Below, one piece after another: positions 1-10,000 of a DNA stretch of 64,000 nucleotides. The stretch is taken from the NCBI GenBank assembly GCA_022496805.1, contig CM040099.1, forward strand, positions 21,188,031 through 21,252,030, given 5' to 3'. Within the stretch, counting starts at the first letter, position 1. Each line of letters begins with the position of its first letter. Position numbers and translations under genes: made by a program. The DNA comes from Pohlia nutans. Taxonomy: Eukaryota; Streptophyta; Bryopsida; Bryales; Mniaceae. The notes under the pieces are model-generated. The model was not told the DNA's origin. It worked only from the letters and a program-made list of their open reading frames with translations, and did no database searches.

Positions 1-460
1 TATTAATTATTCGACACCAAAGTGCCGACCCTGCCTTCCTACTACGGTATATGTCAAGATATGAAGCCTTTTTGAAACCTATCATCAGAAAAGTTGAGCC
101 ACACCATTTTGGTGCCATTTTGACACCGAAAGCTGCATACATGTCATTTCAGTGTCAATTTATCCATACTAGGTTGGTATGGAGGTTATCATCAAACTCA
201 CCAAATTATCTTAATTGCATTTCGATGCACCATGTTCACATGACTTAAAGTTCCTGATGATATGGCCACTTCATTTTATAATTCATGAGCCATTTACTGA
301 TTTATTTATTTTATTAAAGTTAATCTTTAACTTATGGTGTTTTAAATCCCAATTTTCACCTTTATATACAATTGAAGATTGGTATTTATACCACTATGTC
401 ACTTCGTGTTGCAAACCTTCCTCCTACTTTTTAGTTGGCTCTTTTTTATATGAGATGAAA

Positions 461-582
461 TAGATAGAAACTCCAGTCTTCTATCAAGGTTGGCGTGAAT
501 AAAGTGTCTGTTTGTAATGACAATAAGCCAGTGCCCACCGGACAAAGAGCCATTGGTGCAAAACTACTCTCATCTTTTGAGA
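461..582 (+). repeat. Dispersed repeat S, copy 1
   Basis: About 120 bp beginning TAGATAGAAACTCC and containing GGCGTGAATAAAGTGTCTG and GTGCCCACCGGACAAAG. Related copies lie at 45271-45390 and, more diverged, 58771-58890. All three are in the same orientation. I see no terminal repeats or coding capacity. It could be part of a SINE or of a longer element. The class is unknown. Confidence 0.55.
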
Positions 583-1028
583 ATATACACTCAGTGACCA
601 GTAAAATGTAACAAAAACTGTTGGTTGGGTAGACGTTGAGTATAATTTGACAAACAAATCCCAAATTACTTAATGCAAATCATTTATTCAATTTGAAATT
701 GATGGTTTACAAATTCTAACAAAGAAAAATCACATGACAAATGCACATTGAGTGTTGGAGGGAGTGTAAGGGTATTCTAAATTTAGGAATGATATAAATT
801 TCAACTACCTTCTACAATACATATTCCATTACTAATCACAAAAATCAATCATGCTCACTTTATGAATAACTTTTAGAAACCTTACCCCATTTCATTTCCA
901 ATTTCATATCATTAAAAATGTTATTGTAGTGCATTTAAATTGTCCCCTCAAAGTTGTAAACCCACATGTGTTCATTAATTAAATCATTGTTTTTAGGTCA
1001 TATTTGGGCATTCCACTTAGTCACAATT

Positions 1029-1032
<4 letters not shown>

Positions 1033-1090
<58 letters not shown>
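1033..1090. repeat. (TA)n microsatellite
   Basis: An uninterrupted run of TA dinucleotides of nearly 60 bp, followed by repeated GTTGTATATA and GTTATA units. Confidence 0.95.
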
Positions 1091-1093
<3 letters not shown>

Positions 1094-2007
1094 GTATATA
1101 GTTGTATATAGTTATAGTTGTATATAGTTATAGTTATAGTTATTGTTTTTTTTGTTTGTGTATTTTTTCAAAAATAAAAAATGAATTCTCTAAGATTTTT
1201 TTGGTAAAAGTCAATTATTTCTAAATTCCTACATTCTTAAAAAAAATCAAATTCATTACCTTAGTGTTGATGGTAAAAAGTTTCTTTGATCCCTAAATAC
1301 TTATGCAATCATATTTGATTGCTTTAAATTTTGGGATTAAAATGAGTTGTTCAAACTTTATATTTTTGAATTTTGAATTTTTGAATTGGCAATTTGGCAT
1401 CTATATAATTGGATTAAGTGTTCATGTCAAAAAGATTTTATATACATTTTTTAAGTACATCATTTTTTGAATTGTGTTGAATTTAAAATTAATAAAACAA
1501 ATCTTTTGAATTGTGTTGGATTCTAAATTCATTTTTTAAGTACATTGTTGTTTGAATTGTGTTGAATTTAAAATAAATAAAACAATTTACAACTTTATGA
1601 ATTTTGGAATGAATGGCCAAAACTGTATAATGAACAACAATGAATTAAACTAATAAGAATATTACCTATTAACAGGACTTTTAAGCACTTTTAGAAAAAT
1701 CTCTACGCACCTTTACCAAAATATAATAGTACTCATATGAACTACTTTATTGCTTCCAAAACATTATGACTTTAGCCAATCATATTGAATTTTAAGTTAA
1801 AAGTATAATAGATGTAATTTTGGCAATGTCATAACTTGTAAATTCGATTGAAAACTATTGTATAATCTACTTTCAAACTTGATAATAAAGATTTCCTCTA
1901 ATCAACATGTGCATAATTATTGTTTGAAGTTGAAACTCAATCCACTTTGAAAAACCATACCTTATAATACATTTAACTTGAGTCTAAAAACTTCATACAT
2001 TTAGGGC

Positions 2008-2643
2008 TTCAAAGGAGGCCCAACAACACCCATTTTCTACTCACCAAACCTATTTCTCAATGATAAAGTACATCTTATAGCATGGAGTTTGATATTTGCA
2101 CACTAAGTATTGTCAATGTGACAAGTTGTGGTTCTCACATCAAACATTTTGTTCTATTCTTTGACAAGACCCTACTATCACTTTATTAAGGTTGAATTTA
2201 GTAAATTTATTTTTTGCCATTATGATTGTCCCAAGTAGTAACAAAAGTAGTAGTATATAATTAGTCCATGCACTCTAGAATGTTAGGGAAGTTCTCACTT
2301 CTCACACACCATCTTGAATGTGAACTTGACACACACTGAACAACTGTTGGGCACACTAAACTTAACCCTTAAACGTCAAGGTAAGCCCCATGGGCTTATT
2401 TAAAAGGAATAATTGGAGAAAAAAGTTTCATTTCTCAACCAAATCAAGCGAGACTTGTTGCGTTGGAAAGCTACTGAAAATGCGATCTAGATTCCAAATT
2501 TTCGCCTCATTTGAGAGATTGTGGAATCGTTGATAAGCAATCAAAGTTATGGAATTGAACAAGTTTTGAGGTTGGGGCAGCTGAAGTTCAGCAGTGCCGC
2601 ACTGCTACAGTGCGAGCCAGCAGTGCACTGTAGAGCCGTTTTT

Positions 2644-2699
<56 letters not shown>

Positions 2700-2945
2700 C
2701 GCCTCCAAAAACTTAGATTCCTTCCGGGCTGCCCCGTCCAGGCCCTCTTGACGTTTAAGGGTTAACTTCATAAACTAAGAATATGGTCTTGTCAGAAAAT
2801 AAAACAAAATGCTTAATGTCATAATCACCACACACACATTGACAATTTTCGGTGTATAAATATCAAACTTCACACTGTAAGACATACTTTATCATCTAGA
2901 AATAGGTTTCGTGAGTGGAAAATGGGTGTTGAAGGGCCTCCTCTA
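2008..2945. repeat. Inverted repeat pair (foldback-like) interrupted by a family C element
   Basis: The left arm (about 2008-2171) and right arm (about 2784-2945) are diverged reverse complements: for example AACACCCATTTTC on the left faces GAAAATGGGTGTT on the right, and GACAAGACC faces GGTCTTGTC. The loop contains a complete family C TTAA element (2362-2765). I infer an older foldback element into which a younger one inserted. No coding sequence is visible. Confidence 0.6.
2362..2765 (+). mobile_element. TTAA-flanked MITE, family C, copy 1
   Basis: Starts TTAACCCTTAAACGTCAAG and ends with its inverse GACGTTTAAGGGTTAA. The ends are near-perfect inverted repeats flanked by TTAA. The interior carries a 52-base poly-A tract (about 2646-2697). 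A second copy lies inverted at 51669-52048 and matches along most of its length, with an A-rich patch where this copy has the pure A run. Reading frames across the poly-A tract are spurious. It is non-autonomous and non-coding. Confidence 0.85.
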
Positions 2946-2965
2946 AGGATTGGATAAGATCTCTT

Positions 2966-3422
2966 GAACTTATTATCTTTTATTTTTTTATGAATTGTCA
3001 AAGCAATATCGGAGCTTGTGCGTTAGTGAACATCTTTTCAAGGAACATTAGGAAAAAAAAACAAAAACAAGTATATTAGAGTTAGCATTTTTATTTTTTA
3101 CTGAAATTAGACCGTATTACCCTTCCTTTATACTGACACAAAGTCAAGAGCCCCTTTTATATTCATTCTCAAACATCTAGCTGGCATTCTAAGATTCTGG
3201 TTTTCCAAAGATCCATTGTGTTCAACACAACTTCACCACAACTTCAACACAAGATCAATGAATCAGGCAAGGTGAATCATTTTGATGACGTGGATGGATC
3301 ACTGGCATATTTTTTCCTGCAAATTGTTGGAAGGTTCTGAGTAACTTAACTTGAATAAGATCATGGCTCCGACACTTGGCCCTATGCTTTCCATGTTTTC
3401 CATGTGCTTTGCATGTGATAAG
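2966..3422. other. Intergenic DNA, nothing recognised
   Basis: AT-rich sequence with no gene, RNA or repeat boundary that I can support. Confidence 0.5.
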
Positions 3423-4195
3423 TTAACTGAATCCTCACCTCTCTCCAGATTTGGAGAATTTTAAAGATGTCTTACAAAATGTAACTGAGAGGGATGTTTT
3501 CACGTCTCTCCAGATTTGGAGAATTTTAAAGGTGTATTATAAAATGTAATTGAGAGGGATATTTTCACTTCTCTCCATAATTTCAAAGATATCTTACAAA
3601 ATGTGACTGAGAGGGATATTTTCGCCTCTCTCCAGATTTGGAGAATTTCAAAGATATCTTACAAAATGTAATTGAGAGGATATTTTGAACTTGATATATA
3701 AATGAAAGTTCTATACCCAGTTTTATGTTATGTATTTTTGATTCTATCCATATATTTAGATCTATGATTGTGGTCACCAATATTTTGTATAAAATTTGAA
3801 AACTTAGAATTGATTGATTTATTTATTATTTATTATTTATTTTATAACGAATAAGATATTGACGATTTGTACATGAAATTTGTTGTCATTGGTTGAAATG
3901 TAATACTCTAAGTGTAGTGATTTTTGGAGATTTTTTGCTTGCTTAATTTAATGAGTTGACTTTTTAAGAGCACTTTTACATTAAAATCTTCAGTGAAATT
4001 TTGAGGAATCACTACAACATGAAATGAGGTATAAAAATTTCACAAAGCATCCCCTTTCTGATCAGATCACATGTGCACGAAGCTAACTTCCTATAGTAGA
4101 AAATCAACGCTGCAAAAAGTCAATGGCGGATGAAAAAACTATGTTTGATTGAGTACATCGTACACTTTCAAGATGGTTGGACGTTTAGGGACTAA
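3423..4195 (+). mobile_element. TTAA-type MITE, family E, copy 1 (with internal tandem repeats)
   Basis: The left end TTAACTGAATCCTCACC and the right end GGTTGGACGTTTAGGGACTAA match the ends of the copy at 24959-25516. The inner third (3441-3690) is an array of about four 62-66 bp units, each starting CTCTCCAGATTTGGAG or a variant, whereas the other copy has one unit. The terminal motifs have decayed from the TTAACCCC consensus. It is non-coding. Confidence 0.7.
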
Positions 4196-4708
4196 CCCCT
4201 AAATGCTTGGGAGGCCAAAAAATGGCTTATGAATGTAACGCACTATTTAATTCCAATTGCTACATCGATTGTTTTCATTCAATTCTTTTCATGCAAGATT
4301 TTTGTTGGTCATGCTACTTCTTTAAGACAAATTGAAATCATTCAAGCTATTCTTGAATTTTACATGGGGCCCCACCTACAAAAAGTGCAGTAAAAATTAT
4401 TGACCATGTAGTGTTTCTTGAATTTTTTAATTTTTCCTACTTAAACTAAATGTAGTACAATAGGTGTACATGAGAGGACCGTTGCATGCATGAAATCTAC
4501 CCAACAAATTTGACATACTTGCATTTGGAGGCCTCTCCAATATTATCAACATCTCCCCATCACATGAAATTTACTGTAATTGGTAGAGAATTTAATAGCC
4601 TTGTAAAGGTGACTTGGATGAAAGTCATTCGAGATTGTATGAGAAAGTTACAAGGCTTTGAATTCATTTGTGATCCAGTTTCTGGACGCTGGGACATTTA
4701 GGGGTTAA
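4192..4708 (+). mobile_element. TTAA-type MITE, family K
   Basis: Begins CTAACCCCTAAATGCTTGG, directly abutting the end of the family E element, and ends GGGACATTTAGGGGTTAA. The right half (about 4460-4708) is repeated at about 23400-23666, including TGTACATGAGAGGACC-like and GGACGCTGGGACRTTTA segments. It is non-coding, and the left terminus is slightly decayed. Confidence 0.65.
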
Positions 4709-4729
4709 ACACTTGGCCCGGAAGAATGT

Positions 4730-5222
4730 GAGGTTGTAGTCGAGGCACATAGAGATTCCCTTTGGAAACATGTATGTGGTATAGGGGAGCTTCTCTTTCC
4801 CTAGGGAGGTCACATGTTTGAATCTCTTTGACAATGCAGAGCCTGAGGATTGGCCTAATGAAACAGAGACAAAACTCGTTATTCCTCATTTTTCAAGCTA
4901 CAAAACGAGTTCCACCTTGTCTTTCCTCTTTAACCCCTAATGCAGGCACGAACCACAATGTGGTCTACGGCTTGTATCTTCCTTATTTATACGAGAAATT
5001 CTTTCAAGCATTGCCACCTTTGGAAAATTATGAAAATTTCACAACACACTCCCTTGTAGGTCTTGTATATTTATAAAAAAAAAACTGGCCTCATACGCCA
5101 TACTGATGGACAGCAGTTGCGCAATGTATTTTTTTTTCCTCTCTGTATACTACTTGTATGAACAAGGCAACCTCTTTTAGCGGTTAAGTAAGATTTTTAC
5201 TAAACTTTGGAGATAACTCTAA
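4730..5222 (+). repeat. Candidate SINE-like repeat, copy 1
   Basis: Shares a diverged core with 27235-27470: GGAGCTTCTCT, then a pol III B-box-like GTTTGAATC, then TTTGACAA, and a shared tail with TTTTACTA and GGATAACTCT. The B-box-like motif suggests a tRNA-derived SINE, but I cannot define an A box or target duplication. Function is inferred only. Confidence 0.35.
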
Positions 5223-5867
5223 TTTCAACAAATGATTTCAAACTTTTTCCACCTCAGAGACCGACCTCCCAAATCTACGAAATCTCCAAATCCCTAAATC
5301 TCCCAATTACTCACCCGGCAGACTAACCTCAAAATCTACATAATCTGTAGATATATCAAGGCAAATGGGTAGATGTGGGGATGGGGCGGTGAGGCTTGTG
5401 GCCTAGACCGAGTTTTCGTGGAAGCAACCCTCTTCCCTGGCAAAATTGGGTTTGTGTTTGCGGAGCTCCATCGCTACCGGGAGCCATCGAGATTGGATTA
5501 GTTGCACGGAAGAAGAAGAAGAAATCAACATCATCATCATGAGGCGGTGGAGGAGGTGATGGAATGCAAAAAACGAAGAAGAAGAAGAAGAAGAAGAAGA
5601 AGAACCGAAGAAAAGAAACAATACATTTTTTTCCCCTCACTGTGAGTACGTGTTGAGCAGATTTTTTTATTTTTTTGTTTCTCTGCCCTCCTCCTCTGTG
5701 TTGATTGATTGTTGCGACGCGGTGATGGTGTATGAGAATTTTGAAACAAACAAATTCCGACCGACCTCGTTTAGGACGCCGAGAATACAGGTAGCGACAA
5801 TCGTTCCTCGTTTTCTTTTTTTTTCTTTCTCTTTTCCCCCCTTGTTTTGGTGTTTTTCCGGGTAAGT

Positions 5868-5923
<56 letters not shown>

Positions 5924-6192
5924 TCGATGTCGCGATGATGGAATTCAGAACGTGTTTAGCGTCGGTCAGTCGGTTGGCATCGCCGATGAAGACGGAATTG
6001 GAGATTTTTTAGCTACGAGAAAGTGTGCATCTAAGCGAGGATTTGTTAGCGCATTGCAAAAATGAAGTTGAACAATACAAAGTTGGGAGTTACTTATGAT
6101 TATTATTATCATGCTGACCAGTTTTTGTCTGAGAGAGAAGGGGTTTGGAATGTGAGTTCGGTCAAAAGTCACTTGGGAAGTGAAAAACGTCG
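5223..6192 (+). promoter_or_regulatory. Putative promoter and 5' leader region of LEC14B
   Basis: Contains a GAA/AAG purine run (about 5574-5604), a pyrimidine-rich stretch (about 5655-5860) and a GAT trinucleotide run (5868-5923). A good splice donor GGTAAGT lies at 5860-5866, and a possible acceptor ends at 7016, just before the LEC14B start codon, so a 5'-UTR intron is plausible. Long Phe/Ser/Glu-rich frames here are products of the microsatellites. No TATA box is assigned. Confidence 0.4.
5868..5923. repeat. (GAT)n microsatellite
   Basis: About eighteen consecutive GAT/ATG trinucleotides, followed by GTCGATGTCGCGATGATGG. Confidence 0.95.
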
Positions 6193-6790
6193 CATTATAG
6201 ATTAGGCAAATTGATAGACCTTGAATTTTTCTTCTGAAGGTTATGTAAGAGCTTGATGATATGGAAGGAGTCGATGAGATAGCTTTGAGTGTGGCAAGAT
6301 TGGCTTTGGTGTTTCTCAAGGGGTGCATATTGTTCGACAGGAAGTACATTTGAGTCTGTAGTTGTAGCTGACTTGAAACTTATGGCAAGTCACATTGAAA
6401 GTTGTGTCAAGATCATTGACTAATTGGTTGAGAAAGGGTTTGCTACTCGTCGTTGCTTTCTGAACCCTAACTTTGTTTGCATGTTCTCTTCCTAAACCAT
6501 TGCATTATAGATTAGGCAAATTGATTGTTTGATAGACTTTCAATGTTTCTCCTGAAAGAGCCTGATGATTCGATGAGATAGCTTTGAGTGTGGCAAAATT
6601 GACTTCGAGTGTCATATTATTCGACAGAAAGTACATTTGAGTCTGTGGTTGTAGTTGACTTGAAACTTATGGCGTTTGAGTGATCAATTCTCATTGGAAG
6701 TTGTGTCAAGATCATTGACTAATTGGCTGAGGAAGGGTTAGCTTCTCGTCGTTGCTTTCTAACCCTACTTTGTTTGCATGTCCTCTTCCT
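6193..6790 (+). repeat. Tandem direct duplication of about 300 bp upstream of LEC14B
   Basis: The segments 6193-6495 and 6502-6790 are diverged direct copies. Both contain CATTATAGATTAGGCAAATT, GATGAGATAGCTTTGAGTG, TACATTTGAGTCTGT, AAGATCATTGACTAATTGG and end in GTTTGCATGT-CTCTTCCT. It lies in the inferred 5' leader or promoter of LEC14B. No protein is encoded. Confidence 0.8.
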
Positions 6791-6998
6791 TAACCCTTAA
6801 AGGACCCAGAAGGCCTCATGTTTTTATAGTAGTTTTGAATAGGTCCTATGTGGAGTTTCTTTTTTTCAAATTTCTTTCTGTTTTTGATCAACACATGCAA
6901 TGTTCGTCACTGATTCCGGTGATATTAAATTTGGGCCTATTTGAATTATATTTTTCACAGTGTGATTGATTGAATTTATCATTTTAAAACGTTGGATT
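6790..6998 (+). mobile_element. TTAA-type MITE, family A, copy 1, in the LEC14B 5' region
   Basis: Starts TTAACCCTTAAAGGACCCAG and follows the family A interior: AGGTCCTATGTGGA, ATCAACACATGCAATGTTC, TTTTTCACAGTGTGATTGAT. The right terminus is degraded near 6998, only about 20 bases before the LEC14B start codon at 7018. TTTTTCACAG inside it resembles a 3' splice site. Confidence 0.75.
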
Positions 6999-7017
6999 AG
7001 GTCAAGCGCTGGACAGG

Positions 7018-10000
7018 ATGGCAAGTCAGCGAGAGCCAGGGATCTCTCTCAGCCTTGTGGCGCGTGCCACTCGCTTAATCACAAGGCTAGGGCGGTACCA
7101 AGTGGTAGCCAACAACGACGGCAGAAGGAGCAACAACAACCGGAGGAGGAGAGATGGAGTACCTCGCATAAGTAGCAGTGACAGTGACGAGGATAATTAC
7201 ATGGGAGAAGAGGACAACAACGAAGAAGAGGAGGGCAACAATGAGGAGGAGGCAAATAATGTGGAGCCAAGCCAAAGCTTTCATAACAGCAGCAGGACTG
7301 AGGAGCCTCTTGCTGCACCCTTAGACCATGAGATCACACAATCTACAGCAATGCGGCATTCTGCTAGTGCAGGATCGGCCAGGTTGGGGAGGGCCAAAGG
7401 AAAAGCCATGGTGAATGCCTTCACTATGCTGGCTGGCAGGGAGTTCAATGCTTCCGGGAATGGCAGATTCTCCAGGGCCGAGTGCTGTCATGTTGGTGAA
7501 CGCTACCTTCCCACTGATGGTCCTACTGTTGTGGAGCGCTTGAATAGCCGCGCCTACATTGGCCAATTTTCTACCGATGGAACGCTGTTTGTAGCCGGCT
7601 TCCAGGTGCGTTTTGAATTGATAAAAATCAATAATTCAGATTGATCATGTGAATCCCTAAGCGTCCACTGTGTGTTTTCTGTAGTGTAAGAAAATTGAAC
7701 CCCCTGTTGCAAATCATCTGTTTGTGTGAAAATGTTTTCAGTTTGACACGATCAACACTGTTGATCTTGTAGTGTAGAGCAAGAGCTTTAAAATGATGTA
7801 TTGCAATCAGAAAACCGAGGTAAAATGAGAAAATGCCATTCTTGCAAAGTTCAATGATGCAGATGGCTATGTTGGGCGTTTTAGACGCCTAGGGGTTAAG
7901 GTAAACCACCCTGTTTGTGCCACCAATAGTGTACATATCAACTTTTTTAATACAATGCAGTGATCACAAAGTGGCACCAATAGTCACATGGCACAAATAG
8001 GGTGGTTACTTTATATCTGTGAAGAAGAACATTGCATGTGTTTGTAAAAAAGAAACAGAGTTGGACAAAAAGCAAGTTTTCATATGACGTTGTCAAGAAA
8101 ACATGGGACTTACTTTGGGCTTTAGGATTTCACCAGGGTTTTTAAATGGCTCTATCCGATTGATCATATTGTGAAAAATCAATAATTCAGATGATACCAA
8201 ATTTTATTGGTCACTAGAATCGGTGAAAAGGACTGTGCGTGTTGGTCAAAGAATTAATTAAAATTGGACAAAAGATAGTATCCATATGACCTACTTAGAA
8301 CTGTTTAAAGAAAACATGAGGCCCACCTTCTTGGTCCTTTAGGGGTTAAATGTGCATATTCTCAGGTATGATGTGTATAAGGTTTCGTTGTTGAATAGTA
8401 GGGGTGTTGATTGATCCTGGTTAGTAGTGCTGTATTTTGTGATTTTTGACCAGACTTTCAAAGTCAAAAATATGATTTGAGAAACTTAGTATCATATTTT
8501 GATGGAGTTTTTATCATAATCTTCTTAGTGGACCGCTTTCAAAAGGTTAGCCGGGAGTTGAGCTGATGTTCTTATGTTTGTGGAGTCGTTAGAAAATCGT
8601 CATGATATGAATTCCTCGCAGCGTGTCAAATAGTCATTTATGATTTTTGTGTTGGCAAGCAGGACCGATCAATCAGAATCTACAACGTCGAGAAGAATTG
8701 GGAAGTTCAGAAGGACATTCAAGCTCGTAATCTTCGCTGGACTGTTACAGATACTGCTCTGTCACCTGATCAGCGCTTCCTTGTAAGTAGCTTTTGGGAT
8801 ACACGTTTCAAGAAAGTCTCTTTTGTTTACATAGTGTTTCTGTTCGCTTACACGTTGCATCTGGCTGTAGGTTGTGAGTTAGGCTTTTGTTGCCTGTCTA
8901 GCAAGAAGTGTCTCTGAGCAAAAAATTCTGCTATCTGGTGCAGGTATATGCATCTATTACACCCATAGTGCACTTGGTTAATGTGGGTAGTGAAAGCGGC
9001 GGAGTGAAGTCTCTTGCGAATGTCACGGTAAGACTCTCATTCACATCTCTAATTTACAAGGTTCATAGGTTCGTGCGAATACAATATGATTTATGTTATT
9101 TCATAGGTTTGTGTTATAGTATTGTTTCGCATCGATCTTGTACGTAACATGTGGGAATATGGCACGACGTCTACACACACGAAAACAATGCGATGACTAG
9201 TATTTTTACGTGGCAAGCCACATTTGAGATGGGCCGAAGAATCAGGCTTGTGTAGAGACGTATTCTCACCTATGTGAATATTTTGCTCTTTTCTGAACTT
9301 TGATGTGGATTGCCTGTTGATATGTGATGCTGGTTTAGTTGATTATGATTCATACTTTAATACATCTTTTACTAATTGATCAAGAAATCAAGGGGTGCAG
9401 GATATTCATGAAGGCCTGAACTTTGCGTCCGATTCCAGAGGGGAGGCAGCCGTTTTCGGACTGTGGTCACTGCAGTTTTCTGAAGATGGCCGTGAGCTTG
9501 TGGCTGGCAGCAATGATAAGTGCATATACGTTTATGACTTGGAGGCTAACAAACCAGTTCTACGGATCCATGCTCACAAGGTCTGGTTTCATAAAAAAAC
9601 ACAGGGTTACGTGTTTCGTAGGTGTCTGGCTAAGCTTAGATATATACGCTGTAAATGTGTAGCACCTATCTGTTTAGGTCCTTTGTGTGCAGGGCCAAGC
9701 TCCGGTGCTTGGAGGCATATTGCTTCAAAGTTGGGATTTTAGTTGTCTTCTGGGTAATGGGGGTTAGACTGCTGCATCAGTCAGATATTCTTATTCTGCT
9801 AGAATATGAATGCTTAAAATGGCTCCTTGTTTTTTTTTTCCCCCTTTCCTCTTTCTATTTCATTCAAATCACAGAAAGGATAAACTGTCTCTGAAATTGC
9901 GTTGTGATAACTGCAGGATGATGTGAACGCTGTGGTGTTCGCTGATGAGTCATGCCACCTGATCTACTCTGGAAGTGACGATAACACCTGCAAGGTATCC

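Larger units (their letters stand above)
1..2007. other. AT-rich intergenic DNA
   Basis: No gene is recognisable here; the short open frames lack similarity to anything I know and are not spliced into a longer product. The stretch holds a dispersed repeat copy at 461-582, a TA dinucleotide run at about 1033-1090 followed by degenerate GTTGTATATA units, and otherwise low-complexity AT-rich sequence. Confidence 0.6.

Noticed and set aside
2521..2771. Open frames of poly-Lys or poly-Phe on both strands.
   Set aside because: They are created by the 52-base poly-A tract inside a family C element.
5356..5749. Phe-, Ser- and Leu-rich frames on the minus strand near 5.5 kb.
   Set aside because: They arise from the GAA/AAG purine run and are not spliced to anything.
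7079..7566. Minus-strand frames opposite LEC14B exon 1.
   Set aside because: Shadows of the acidic and basic low-complexity coding sequence on the plus strand.
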